DNA of 12,261 nucleotides from Oscillospiraceae bacterium (GCA_902774165.1 CACYHJ010000110.1:1-12261), one strand, 5' to 3'; counted from the stretch's first letter, positions 1 through 7,371 are shown. Translations and numbers: made by a program. The notes: generated by a model from the letters alone, not told the origin.

Positions 1-365
1 GCCCCTTCGCGTCGACGGAAAACGTCGCCGTTCATCCCCGGATGCCGCTGGGAAAGCTTGCGGAATATGAGCGGAAGACGCAGACGCTCGTCTTCCTGTG
101 TAATAAAAAAGGCGGGCAGATTCCCGGCAAGATCTTTCAGTATTCCGCGCAGAACAAACCGATTCTGTTCATTCTTGACGGCACGGCGGAGGAAATAGAG
201 GCGATCGGCGCTTATTTCTCCGGGTTCGGCCGTTACGTGTTTACCGAAAATAACAAGGAGGATATCAGGAAAGCGATCCGTTTGATTCAGGGCGGGAACG
301 CGCCTTCTTCGGCCATCGACGCATTCTCCGCGCAGAAGACCGTGCAAAGGATCCTTTCGCTGTAA
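1..365 (+). CDS. Glycosyltransferase, GT4-like, C-terminal part only (5' end outside window)
   Basis: The open frame runs into the window (first full codon at base 3) and stops with TAA at 363-365, giving about 120 C-terminal residues. The visible part looks like the nucleotide-sugar-binding end of a GT-B fold (GT4-type) glycosyltransferase. A segment reading HPRMPLGKLAEYER is followed by a hydrophobic strand, then GGQIPGKIFQYSAQNKPIL, which fits the family pattern 'g.iPgK.fdYla..kPIL' near the sugar-nucleotide site, and a C-terminal helix. The ATG at 42 is internal to this frame and is not a credible start. Such enzymes add one sugar to a lipid-linked oligosaccharide at the cytoplasmic face. 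The next glycosyltransferase starts 9 bp downstream, so it is probably in the same operon. Donor and linkage cannot be told. The family call rests on the C-terminal motif only. Confidence 0.72.
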   Translation, partial: PFASTENVAVHPRMPLGKLAEYERKTQTLVFLCNKKGGQIPGKIFQYSAQNKPILFILDGTAEEIEAIGAYFSGFGRYVFTENNKEDIRKAIRLIQGGNAPSSAIDAFSAQKTVQRILSL

Positions 366-374
366 TATTCAGTT

Positions 375-1328
375 ATGATTTCAGTCATTATTCCCGTATA
401 CAATACGCAGGATTATATCGAAAAATGCGTCAACTCCGTTCTGGCTCAGACCTATCCGGACCTTCAGGTGATTCTGGTGGACGACGGTTCTACGGATCGC
501 AGCGGCATAATCTGCGACTCCTTTACCGACGGGCGGGTTCAGGTGATCCACCGGAAAAACGGCGGACTTTCCGCCGCCCGGAATACCGGCCTCGATCATG
601 CGACGGGGGAGTATCTCTGCTTTGTGGACGGGGATGATTTTATCGAGCCGGACATGATCGGGACCCTTTATCAGGCCCTGATCTCTTCGGGGGCGGATAT
701 CGTCCAGTGCGGCTATATCGTCGACGACGGGACCGTGGAGCGTTTTGACCGCGGATCCGGCGAAATCCGTGTGTTCGACCGGAACGACGCGATGCTCTCG
801 CTGGTGAGAAACGACCTGTTCGAGCAGATCGTCTGGAATAAAATTTATAAAAAGGAAGTGCTCGCCGACGTCCGTTTCCACATCGGCAAGTTCCATGAGG
901 ACGAGTTCTTCTCCTGGCGGGTCTTCTATAATTCAAATAAAATCGCGTATGTCGATGTGAAAGCATATCATTATGTGCAGCGTGCCGGCAGCATCATGGG
1001 GCAGAAGTTTTCCGCGAAGCGTCTGCACGCGCTGGAAGCGATGCTGGAACGCACCCGTGAGTTCAAAACTCTCCTGCCGGAGCTGTATCCCGCGTCAAAC
1101 GCGGCGCTGGCGGAAAACTGCATTTATCAGTATCAGTGCTTTCAGCGGTTCGAGGGCTCCGACGACGACAAGGCCTGCCGCAAGAAGATTGTTTCCTATT
1201 TCCGGCAGATCGATCTTCCCGCCGCCTGCAAGGCGGTGTCATTGAAACAGAGCGTTTGGCTCCATATGTTCCGCGCCGCGCCCGAGCTCACCGCTGCCGT
1301 CAGAAACAAACTGAAGGTGGGTCTTTAG
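375..1328 (+). CDS. Family 2 glycosyltransferase (surface polysaccharide)
   Basis: 317 residues, a usual length for a stand-alone GT2 (GT-A fold) enzyme. The N-terminus SVIIPVYN (3-10) begins the nucleotide-binding fold. VDDGSTD (35-41) binds the uridine/base side, GGLSAARNTG (63-72) is the conserved loop, and DGDD (85-88) is the DXD metal site that holds the diphosphate of the donor. HEDEFF (174-179) carries the ED pair expected near the catalytic base. No membrane segment is evident, so it is probably a peripheral cytoplasmic enzyme acting on a lipid-linked acceptor. The start is chosen because GT2 proteins begin a few residues before VIIPVYN. However, no good Shine-Dalgarno lies before ATG 375, and it follows the previous stop by 9 bp, which suggests translational coupling. 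Sugar specificity is not readable from sequence. Confidence 0.9.
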   Translation: MISVIIPVYNTQDYIEKCVNSVLAQTYPDLQVILVDDGSTDRSGIICDSFTDGRVQVIHRKNGGLSAARNTGLDHATGEYLCFVDGDDFIEPDMIGTLYQALISSGADIVQCGYIVDDGTVERFDRGSGEIRVFDRNDAMLSLVRNDLFEQIVWNKIYKKEVLADVRFHIGKFHEDEFFSWRVFYNSNKIAYVDVKAYHYVQRAGSIMGQKFSAKRLHALEAMLERTREFKTLLPELYPASNAALAENCIYQYQCFQRFEGSDDDKACRKKIVSYFRQIDLPAACKAVSLKQSVWLHMFRAAPELTAAVRNKLKVGL

Positions 1329-1360
1329 CGTCTGAGAATAATTGATTGTAGAGAGAATAT

Positions 1361-1365
1361 GGAGG
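1361..1365 (+). promoter_or_regulatory. Ribosome binding site GGAGG that fixes the epimerase start at GTG 1374
   Basis: GGAGG lies 8 nt before GTG 1374. The ATG at 1359 overlaps this site and has no Shine-Dalgarno of its own. The protein from GTG starts VKTILSVFGTRPEAIK, matching the short N-terminus of WecB/MnaA proteins, so GTG is preferred over ATG 1359. Confidence 0.75.
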
Positions 1366-1373
1366 TTCTTCCC

Positions 1374-2391
1374 GTGAAAACGATTCTATCCGTCTTCGGC
1401 ACACGGCCCGAAGCGATCAAAATGTGCCCGCTGGTGAAAGAGCTGCAGGGCAGAGCCGATATCCGATCTCTGGTCTGCGTCACCGCGCAGCACCGGGAAA
1501 TGCTGGACAGCGTCCTGCAGGCGTTCGGCGTTGTTCCGGATTACGATATGAATATCATGAAGCCGAACCAGACGCTGTTTGACGTGACGAGCGAGATCCT
1601 TTGCGGTATCCACGCGATCTTTGCGGACGCGCGGCCGGATCTTGTGCTTGTGCACGGCGATACCACGACGGCGTTTGCGGTTTCCCTTGCCGCTTTTTAC
1701 GACCGGATCCCCGTCGGCCACGTCGAGGCGGGGCTTCGCACCTATGACCTTGCCTCGCCGTTTCCAGAGGAATTCAACCGGCAGGCGATCTCTCTGACGG
1801 CGAAGCTGAATTTTGCCCCGACGCAAAAAGCCGCAGAACATCTTATTGCGGAACACAGAGCCGCCGACAGTATTTTTATCACCGGGAACACCGCGATCGA
1901 CGCGCTGAAAAGGGGAGCCCATGCGGGGCATGTTCCGCGCGATCCGCCGCATCGTCGACGAGACGCCCGACGTTTCGGTGATCTATCCGGTGCATATGAA
2001 CCCGGCGGTCCGCAGAATCGCCGATGAGGTCTTCGCCGGGCACGAGCGGATCCGGCTGATCGAACCGCTGGACGTGCCGGATTTCCATAACTACCTCGCC
2101 CGCAGTTATCTTGTGCTGACCGACAGCGGCGGCATTCAGGAGGAAGCGCCCTCCCTGGGAAAACCGGTGCTTGTGATGCGCGACACCACGGAGCGTCCCG
2201 AGGGCGTTGAGGCCGGCACTCTGCGTCTTGTGGGCACACGGGAGGAAGATGTGTACTTCTGGTGCAGGAAGCTGTTGAACGATCAGACGGAATACGAACA
2301 CATGGCGAAAGCCGTCAACCCTTACGGCGACGGATTCGCGTGCAAAAGAATCGCCGATATCATCTGCGGCGGAAGTGAGGAAAGCATATGA
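1374..2391 (+). pseudogene. wecB: UDP-N-acetylglucosamine 2-epimerase (WecB/MnaA), interrupted by internal deletion and frameshift
   Basis: An intact homologue would interconvert UDP-GlcNAc and UDP-ManNAc for surface polymers. Part one, from GTG 1374, carries FGTRPEAIKMCPL, VTAQHREMLD, VHGDTTT, GHVEAGLRT, PFPEEFNRQ and TGNTAIDALK: the N-terminal half with the Asp and two Glu reported as important in the family. After about 1911 this frame turns into unrelated residues and stops at 2027. Part two continues in the next frame, from GGG at 1912, as GEPMRGMFRAIRRIV, then IYPVHMNP, LTDSGGIQEEAPSLGKPV and RDTTERPEGVEAGT to the stop at 2389-2391. Compared from memory with B. subtilis MnaA, about 31 residues between 'TGNTAIDAL' and 'LGEPM' are missing, including the AHRREN motif with the catalytic His. 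The frame change requires a missing length of 3n+2 bases. An in-frame TGA at 1906 bars read-through from upstream in frame two. It is either a true pseudogene or a consensus/assembly error. The last 4 bp overlap the next gene. Confidence 0.88.
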
Positions 2392-3272
2392 ATCAGAATC
2401 AAACAGTCTCTGTCGTTCTCCCGGTATACAACGGCGCGGATTATCTGAGACAGAGCATTGAGAGCGTCGTTGCCCAGACCTATCCCGATTGGGAGCTGCT
2501 GATCATCGACGACGGGTCCGATGACGAAACGCCGCAGATCGCAAAGGAATACGCGGAAAAAGACAGCCGGATCATCTATTACCGCAACGAACAGAATATC
2601 AAGCTTCCCAGAAGCCTGAACCGGGGATTTGCCCTTTCCAAGGGCAATTATCTGACCTGGACCAGCCACGATAATCTTTATTATCCCGACGCGTTTGAGA
2701 CCATGGTCGCCGAATTCCGGAACGACCCGCGGCTGGGGTTTGTGTTTTCTTCCTGCGACGTGATCGATAAAGACGGCGTGAAAACCAACGACTGGTATAT
2801 GACCCGGGGAATGGAGCTGCGCAAGATCCTCGGCGCGAACATCGTCGGCGCCTGCTTTATGTATACCCGTCGCGTATACGCCGTGATCGGCGACTACAAC
2901 CCGGATCTGTTCCTTGCCGAAGACTTTGATTACTGGCAGAGGATTTTTGCTTCGTTCAAGGTAAAGCCCATTGAGAAGATCCTGTACGCCTACCGGGATC
3001 ATGAGGAGAATCTGACCCATACCGAAGACGGGGACAAAATCGCCCGCATCTGTGAAAAAACGATCATCAAAAACGCGCTGCTTTACGACAAGCTGGACCG
3101 GGTGCAGAAATTCTATATGTTCGAGGGGCTGAACTATTACCGTTCCAAAAGCAGCGTCGATTCCGATTTTTATAAGTTCTATCTCGATTATTACAGCAAG
3201 CTTCACATTCTGTTTTACAGAGCGCCGAAAAAGCTTCAGCGCATGGTCGACGCCGTGCTGAAAAAGGATTGA
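2388..3272 (+). CDS. Family 2 glycosyltransferase with SHDN in place of the usual DXD
   Basis: 294 residues, a GT-A fold GT2 enzyme. VSVVLPVYNGADYL (7-20) and IDDGSDD (40-46) form the nucleotide-binding part. NIKLPRSLNRGF (70-81) is the variant of the 'GGLSAARN' loop. The metal-site segment reads TWTSHDN (90-96), so the first Asp of DXD is replaced by Ser-His; only the last Asp remains. A comparable 'TW.S.DN' form is known to me from other GT2 subgroups, so it need not mean loss of activity. AEDFDYWQR (177-185) carries the ED pair near the catalytic base, and YAYRDHEENLT (200-210) is the usual end of the catalytic domain. The ATG overlaps the epimerase stop (ATGA), and GAGGAAAG lies just upstream. 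It probably adds one sugar to the lipid-linked repeat unit. Donor unknown. Confidence 0.9.
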   Translation: MNQNQTVSVVLPVYNGADYLRQSIESVVAQTYPDWELLIIDDGSDDETPQIAKEYAEKDSRIIYYRNEQNIKLPRSLNRGFALSKGNYLTWTSHDNLYYPDAFETMVAEFRNDPRLGFVFSSCDVIDKDGVKTNDWYMTRGMELRKILGANIVGACFMYTRRVYAVIGDYNPDLFLAEDFDYWQRIFASFKVKPIEKILYAYRDHEENLTHTEDGDKIARICEKTIIKNALLYDKLDRVQKFYMFEGLNYYRSKSSVDSDFYKFYLDYYSKLHILFYRAPKKLQRMVDAVLKKD

Positions 3273-3285
3273 TCTTTGTTCTTTC

Positions 3286-4875
3286 ATGAAAAAGTTCCGT
3301 AATTCCGCGCGTTCGCGGACCGAATACTCCATGCTGAATATCGCCGTCGGCATCGGAGGGTACGCGGTGAATACGATTCTCGGCCTTGTGTGCCGCGTTG
3401 TGTTCACCAGATTTCTGCCGAAGGCGTATCTCGGCGTCGGCAGCTTCTTTGCCGATATTCTTGCCCTGCTGACGGTTGCGGAAATGGGGATCGGCATCGC
3501 GATCGTATACGCGCTGTATAAACCCATTGCCGAAAACGACACGAAACGCGTTGCCTCACTGATGCGGTTTTTTGCCCGCGCCTACCGGATTATCGGCGCG
3601 GTGACCGCGGCGGCGGGGCTTTGCGTTATGCCGTTCCTTCGGAATCTTGTGGAGATGCCGCAGGAGATTACCCAGAGCGTATATCTTCTGTACGGGATTT
3701 TCCTGTTCAATAACGCGAGCACCTATTTCTTTTCCTATCGCGGATCGTTTTTGCTGGCGTCGCAGCAGAATTATATCGTGACGGGCCTGAATTATGTGGT
3801 CACGATCCTGCAGAGCATCCTGCAGATGGCGTTTCTTGCCTTAACGCGGGATTATATGTCGTATCTGATCATCCAGACGATCGGCACGCTGCTCTATAAC
3901 CTGATGATCTATTTTATCGCCGGCAAAAAATATCCCTATATCCGCGAAAAAGCGGAGCCGCTTGACCGGGAGACAAAACAATCCCTGTTCCGCAACACCC
4001 GCGATCTGCTGCTGACCAGAATCTCCGGGCTGTTTGTCAATAATACGGATAATATTATTATAACCTATTTTAAAGGGCTGGTCGAAACCGGCGTGACGTC
4101 CAACTACACGCTGTTTATCAGCACGCTGACCACGCTGTTTTCGCAGGTGTTCGACGGCATGACCGCCAGCATCGGCAACCACAACGCGCTGGAGGACGAC
4201 GAAAAGCGGTATGAGATGTTCCGGTTCGTCAACCTGAGCAATTTCTGGCTGTTCAGCTGGGGCGCCGTGGGCATCGCCTTTGTTGCCTTTGTTTCGTCGG
4301 ATCTCGTGCTGTTTATTTTCAAGGAGGACTTTGTCCTCTCGCCCTGGATCCCGCTGATCCTGGCGGTCAATTTTTACCTTGTGGGGATGCAGAGCGCCGT
4401 ATGGACGTATATGCAGACTTTGGGCATTTTCCATTACGGGCGGCTGATCTCCTTTGTGACCGCGGGAATCAAAATCGGGCTGTCGATTCTGCTGGGCGCG
4501 GATTACGGTGTGTTCGGCATTCAGCTCTCGACCGCGGTGGGCCGCATCCTCACCGACGTCTGGTACAGCCCTTGGGCGCTGTATAAGCACGGCTTCCGTA
4601 AAAAACCGGTGATTTACCTGCGCCGGTACCTTATGTTTGCCGCGATCCTCGTGGGGGAGGGCGCCGTCTGCTTCTTCCTTTGCCGGCTGATCGCCATTTC
4701 CCCGTTCTGGAATCTTCTGCTGAAGTTCCTGATCTGCAGCGCCGTCCCGAACGCCGTGTTTTTCGTTTGCTTCAGAAAAACGCAGGATATGCGGATGTTC
4801 AGAGCGGCTGTGAAAAATATGAAGGGAATCCTGCTGCGCCGGGTCGGGATCGGACGGGGGGCTGATAAAGAATGA
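3286..4875 (+). CDS. Wzx-like oligosaccharide flippase (MOP/MviN-MATE superfamily)
   Basis: 529 residues, almost wholly hydrophobic helices with short loops, consistent with about 12-14 membrane segments. The N-terminus (about 17-60) has the family look: a Gly/Asn-rich first helix (NIAVGIGGYAVNTILGL) followed by RVVFTRFLPKAYLGVGSFFADILALL, then AEMGIGIAIVYALYKPIAEND. This resembles 'polysaccharide biosynthesis protein/flippase' members of Firmicutes surface-polymer clusters. The expected role is moving undecaprenyl-diphosphate-linked repeat units from the cytoplasmic to the outer face. A middle segment DLLLTRISGLFVNNTDNIIITYFKGL is also typical, with polar residues inside a helix. The start at ATG 3286 has no good Shine-Dalgarno (AAAAAGG ends 18 nt away), but no better in-frame start is seen. 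Its 3' end overlaps the next glycosyltransferase by 4 bp. No Wzy-type polymerase is adjacent. Confidence 0.88.
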   Translation: MKKFRNSARSRTEYSMLNIAVGIGGYAVNTILGLVCRVVFTRFLPKAYLGVGSFFADILALLTVAEMGIGIAIVYALYKPIAENDTKRVASLMRFFARAYRIIGAVTAAAGLCVMPFLRNLVEMPQEITQSVYLLYGIFLFNNASTYFFSYRGSFLLASQQNYIVTGLNYVVTILQSILQMAFLALTRDYMSYLIIQTIGTLLYNLMIYFIAGKKYPYIREKAEPLDRETKQSLFRNTRDLLLTRISGLFVNNTDNIIITYFKGLVETGVTSNYTLFISTLTTLFSQVFDGMTASIGNHNALEDDEKRYEMFRFVNLSNFWLFSWGAVGIAFVAFVSSDLVLFIFKEDFVLSPWIPLILAVNFYLVGMQSAVWTYMQTLGIFHYGRLISFVTAGIKIGLSILLGADYGVFGIQLSTAVGRILTDVWYSPWALYKHGFRKKPVIYLRRYLMFAAILVGEGAVCFFLCRLIAISPFWNLLLKFLICSAVPNAVFFVCFRKTQDMRMFRAAVKNMKGILLRRVGIGRGADKE

Positions 4876-5858
4876 GCGCATATTTCGCAACGGTGATTAT
4901 CCCGGTTTACAATACCCCGGAACCGCTTCTGCGCAGGTCGCTCGGTTCCTATTTCAAGAGTATCGGCGCGTCGGAGCTCGTGCAGACCGTCATCGTCGAC
5001 GACGGCTCCGCGTCGGAGACGGCTGCAGTCCTCGATTCCTATGCGGGGGATCATGTTTTCGTTTATCATAAGCAGAACGGGGGAGAGGCCTCCGCAAGAA
5101 ATTACGGCATGGAGAGAGCTTCGGGCGAGTATCTGTTCTTTCTGGATTCCGACGACGCGGTGAAGGAAGGTTTTCCGCTGCGTCTTGCGCAGCGGATGAA
5201 GGAAGACAGCCTTGACGTGCTGATCTCCGATATCACGATCCTGCCCGCGGACAGAACGGAGCGGACGCATTATCCGAAAAACGTCGTCGCCTCCGCCGCA
5301 GAGCTTGCGGAGAAGAATCCGTCGCTGTATTCCGGCTTTGAGCTTTGTTACTGCGTCCGTATGGGCTTTTCCGCCGAATTGGTCCGCCGGCACGCGCTGA
5401 CGTTCCGGGAGGATATGACGGTCAGCGCGGATATGGCGTTCAATATGCAGGCGCTGTCCCGGGCGGCGCGGGTCGAGGCCGTCGAAGGCTCCTTCTATGA
5501 ATACTGGCTTGATTATTCCGAATCCGCCACGCGGCAGAAGGTGATTCCCCGTTATACAGAGAGCATGGCGACCGAATATGAAATCGCCCGCGGCTTGTTT
5601 GCCTTCAACGACGATCTGAAAACGCAGCTGGCGGCGTTTTATATGGATTTCGCGTTTTATAACGTCGTGCGCAACGAAAAACGCGCGGGGACGCTGGATT
5701 TCAAACGGTATAGAACGATCTGCGATATGCCCATGTTCCGGCAAAGCATCCGCCTGCTCGGCGCGGGGCACGCCTGCGAGAACCGAAAAGCGAAGATCCT
5801 GTATCTCCTCCGGCTGCTGAAATGCTACCGCGTCCCGTTTCGGTCCGTAAAAGCATAA
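4872..5858 (+). CDS. Family 2 glycosyltransferase, last gene of the polysaccharide operon
   Basis: 328 residues. The GT-A nucleotide-binding motifs are TVIIPVYNTPEPLL (7-20), VDDGSAS (42-48), GGEASARNYGMERASGEYLF (70-89) and the DXD metal site LDSDD (91-95). The C-terminal half holds a Tyr-rich acceptor-side region (YEYWLDYSESATRQK, then YMDFAFYNVVRNEK) seen in capsule-type GT2 enzymes. The TFREDMTVSADM stretch probably carries the ED-type catalytic acid pair, slightly displaced compared with the first GT2 here. The start ATG overlaps the flippase stop (ATGA), so translation is probably coupled. The stop TAA (5856-5858) runs into the A-tract of the terminator. Cytoplasmic and probably membrane-associated; the sugar donor cannot be read from sequence. 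Confidence 0.9.
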   Translation: MSAYFATVIIPVYNTPEPLLRRSLGSYFKSIGASELVQTVIVDDGSASETAAVLDSYAGDHVFVYHKQNGGEASARNYGMERASGEYLFFLDSDDAVKEGFPLRLAQRMKEDSLDVLISDITILPADRTERTHYPKNVVASAAELAEKNPSLYSGFELCYCVRMGFSAELVRRHALTFREDMTVSADMAFNMQALSRAARVEAVEGSFYEYWLDYSESATRQKVIPRYTESMATEYEIARGLFAFNDDLKTQLAAFYMDFAFYNVVRNEKRAGTLDFKRYRTICDMPMFRQSIRLLGAGHACENRKAKILYLLRLLKCYRVPFRSVKA

Positions 5859-5896
5859 AAAAGTGCGCTCCGTTTTCGGCGGAACGCACTTTTTTT
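5857..5896. terminator. Bidirectional intrinsic terminator between the glycosyltransferase operon and thyX
   Basis: GTGCGCTCCG (5863-5872) pairs with CGGAACGCAC (5880-5889), ten positions with one C/A mismatch, around a TTTTCGG loop. Seven T follow (5890-5896) on the + strand and six A precede (5857-5862), giving a U-tract on the - strand transcript as well. It sits exactly between two converging genes and can end both. Confidence 0.92.
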
Positions 5897-5903
5897 GAAG
5901 ATT

Positions 5904-7280
5904 TCAGAACGAGGTGTACTTTTCCCTGATTTCCGCCTGTCTGCCGCAGCACATGCGGCCCTCCGGACAGGAGGAAATGAAGCAGCTCGGCCCGTAGTAA
6001 CGGAAAATCTCCGGTTCCGCCTGCCGGCAAAGACGCAGCATCTGCTCCGCGTACTCCCGGCTCTCCCACTGCGCGCGGGTGCAGCAGCGCAGTTTGAAGA
6101 ATAAAAGCAGCTCCCGGGCGTTTGCGGTGGTGACGACGTCGATGGTGTTTCCGCTCAGAAGCGTATAAACAAGATCCTCTTGCGCGGCGCCGAAGGATTT
6201 CAGGGCGTCGCAGAGCTCATTCGCTTTTTTGAAGCAGTTTTCGTAGATCTCCCGCGCGCCGGGAACGGCCGTTACCGTTTCGGGCAGTACGAAGCAGCTC
6301 CGGTCGGTTTTCGTAAGGCACGGGATCTGGATCGACTGCATCCGGTGTCTTGCGAAATGGGTCAGACAGGAGAGAGATACGCCGCGCAGGGCAAAGGTAT
6401 AATTCGCGTTTTCCAGCGCTCTCGGACGGGGCGAGGAGATCAGCCAGCGCAGCGCTTCCTCCCGCGCAGCCGCGTTATCTTCAAAGAAAGCGGCTGCTGA
6501 CGCGGCTTTTTCGGGCGCGGCAACCGCAGCGGCAGCCGCGGCAACGGTGGCGGCTGCGTTCGGCGAGGCGCAGAGCAGCTGCACTTTTTCCGCTGTGCGG
6601 CCGGCGGGGGCGTCCGGAACCGTTACCGGGAACGGCGTCTCCGCTTTTTTCTCCGCGCGGACTTCAAAGTCCGTCATGATCCCGGGGGTGAGGTTCCTCG
6701 CCTGTTCCTTCAGGCTCTCGCCGATTGCCCGCAGCTCCTGGAACGCCGCGCCTCTGCCGTAAAGCATCTGGGTGAGCATGTTCAGGAATTCCCGCGCGTT
6801 GACCGTGCAGTAAAAATTGCTGTGAAGGCAATAGGGCAGCACGAAACGGGCATCCTCCTTCGGCACGCCCAGCTCGCAGAGCCTCGCGTAATCGGCAAAC
6901 AGGGCGGCGGCGCCGTCTTCAAAGGCTTTTTTCGCGTCGTCCGGAAGGCCCTGCGGGGTGTAAAAACCGCTGTTTGCGAAATCAACGTATCTGCGGGATT
7001 TTACCGTAAAGGACGCAAGGCGGAACTCAATCAGAAACTGCTCCGCAAAGACCGAAACGTTCTCAAACGCAAGGTTGTAGACGCAATGCTCGATGGTGGA
7101 GTTGTGTCCGGATTGGGTCACCTTGCAGATCAGGGACGCGTTCTTTTCTTTATCTGTCGCGGCATCAAAGAGCTCTGTCGCGGTGCCGGGTCTTGTGGAG
7201 ATTCGGCCGGCGCAGGAGGGAATGGTTTCACCGGAATCGGAAAGGCCGATGATCACGGCCCTGGAGGAGTATTCGCTCAT
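5904..7280 (-). CDS. thyX: Tandem two-domain FAD-dependent thymidylate synthase (ThyX family)
   Basis: 458 residues, about twice a single ThyX (about 220-250), made of two ThyX-like halves. ThyX methylates dUMP to dTMP using methylene-THF and NADPH through FAD. Half one has GHNSTIEH (58-65), AEQFLIEFRLASF with the RHR triad changed to EFR (85-87), KSRRY (94-98), EDARFVLP (142-149) and NAREFLNML (161-169). Half two has SPRPRALEN (283-291, His and EH lost), RHRMQS (311-316, RHR kept), no SxRY, QEDLVYTLL (Arg lost), NARELLLFFKLR (387-398) and AQWE (403-406). The halves are joined by an Ala-rich stretch (about 240-265). The C-terminus has four Cys (433, 438, 444, 445), a possible metal site. The start at 7280 is chosen because AGGAAG lies 7 nt upstream; the ATG at 7307 has no such site. 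No thyA is in view, so it may be the cell's dTMP source. Confidence 0.85.
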   Translation of the reverse strand: MSEYSSRAVIIGLSDSGETIPSCAGRISTRPGTATELFDAATDKEKNASLICKVTQSGHNSTIEHCVYNLAFENVSVFAEQFLIEFRLASFTVKSRRYVDFANSGFYTPQGLPDDAKKAFEDGAAALFADYARLCELGVPKEDARFVLPYCLHSNFYCTVNAREFLNMLTQMLYGRGAAFQELRAIGESLKEQARNLTPGIMTDFEVRAEKKAETPFPVTVPDAPAGRTAEKVQLLCASPNAAATVAAAAAAVAAPEKAASAAAFFEDNAAAREEALRWLISSPRPRALENANYTFALRGVSLSCLTHFARHRMQSIQIPCLTKTDRSCFVLPETVTAVPGAREIYENCFKKANELCDALKSFGAAQEDLVYTLLSGNTIDVVTTANARELLLFFKLRCCTRAQWESREYAEQMLRLCRQAEPEIFRYYGPSCFISSCPEGRMCCGRQAEIREKYTSF

Positions 7281-7287
7281 AAGCACA

Positions 7288-7293
7288 CTTCCT
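7288..7293 (-). promoter_or_regulatory. Ribosome binding site AGGAAG that fixes the thyX start
   Basis: On the - strand AGGAAG lies 7 nt before ATG 7280-7278. The alternative in-frame ATG at 7307 is preceded only by AT-rich promoter sequence. Confidence 0.75.
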
Positions 7294-7315
7294 GTTTTTT
7301 TCTTCATTTTATCAT

Positions 7316-7344
7316 ATTATTCAAACAGATGCAATCTTTATCAA
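7316..7344 (-). promoter_or_regulatory. Sigma-A-like promoter for thyX
   Basis: On the - strand, -35 TTGATA (7344-7339) and -10 AATAAT (7321-7316) are each 5/6 to consensus, with a 17-nt spacer. The predicted start of transcription is near 7309, just upstream of the ribosome binding site. An overlapping TATGAT further downstream is a weaker alternative -10. Confidence 0.6.
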
Positions 7345-7346
7345 AA

Positions 7347-7356
7347 TTTAATTAAA
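7347..7356. repeat. 10-bp AT palindrome between the divergent promoters
   Basis: TTTAATTAAA is a perfect palindrome lying directly upstream of the thyX -35 box and 15 bp upstream of the + strand -35 box. It could act as an UP-like element or small operator. In AT-rich intergenic DNA it can also arise by chance. Confidence 0.35.
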
Positions 7357-7371
7357 ATATTAGATTTCTAC

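Noticed and set aside
1921..2391. Separate 156-residue gene starting at ATG 1921 behind GGGGAG
   Set aside because: Homology to WecB/MnaA starts before the ATG (GEP codons at 1912-1920) and the ribosome-site spacing is only 3 nt, so it is better read as the second half of a broken gene. Internal initiation is not excluded.
2322..3542. Long open frame on the - strand (406 codons) opposite the second GT2 gene
   Set aside because: It covers a clearly coding + strand GT2 and part of the flippase, shows no recognisable motif, and is a mirror of GC-rich codon bias.
4614..5771. Long - strand open frame (385 codons) opposite the flippase end and the third GT2
   Set aside because: The opposite strand carries well-supported proteins; the translation is rich in Arg/Pro/His with no known domain.
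7281..7307. Longer thyX start at ATG 7307
   Set aside because: No ribosome binding site and it overlaps the predicted transcription start; ATG 7280 has AGGAAG at the right distance.
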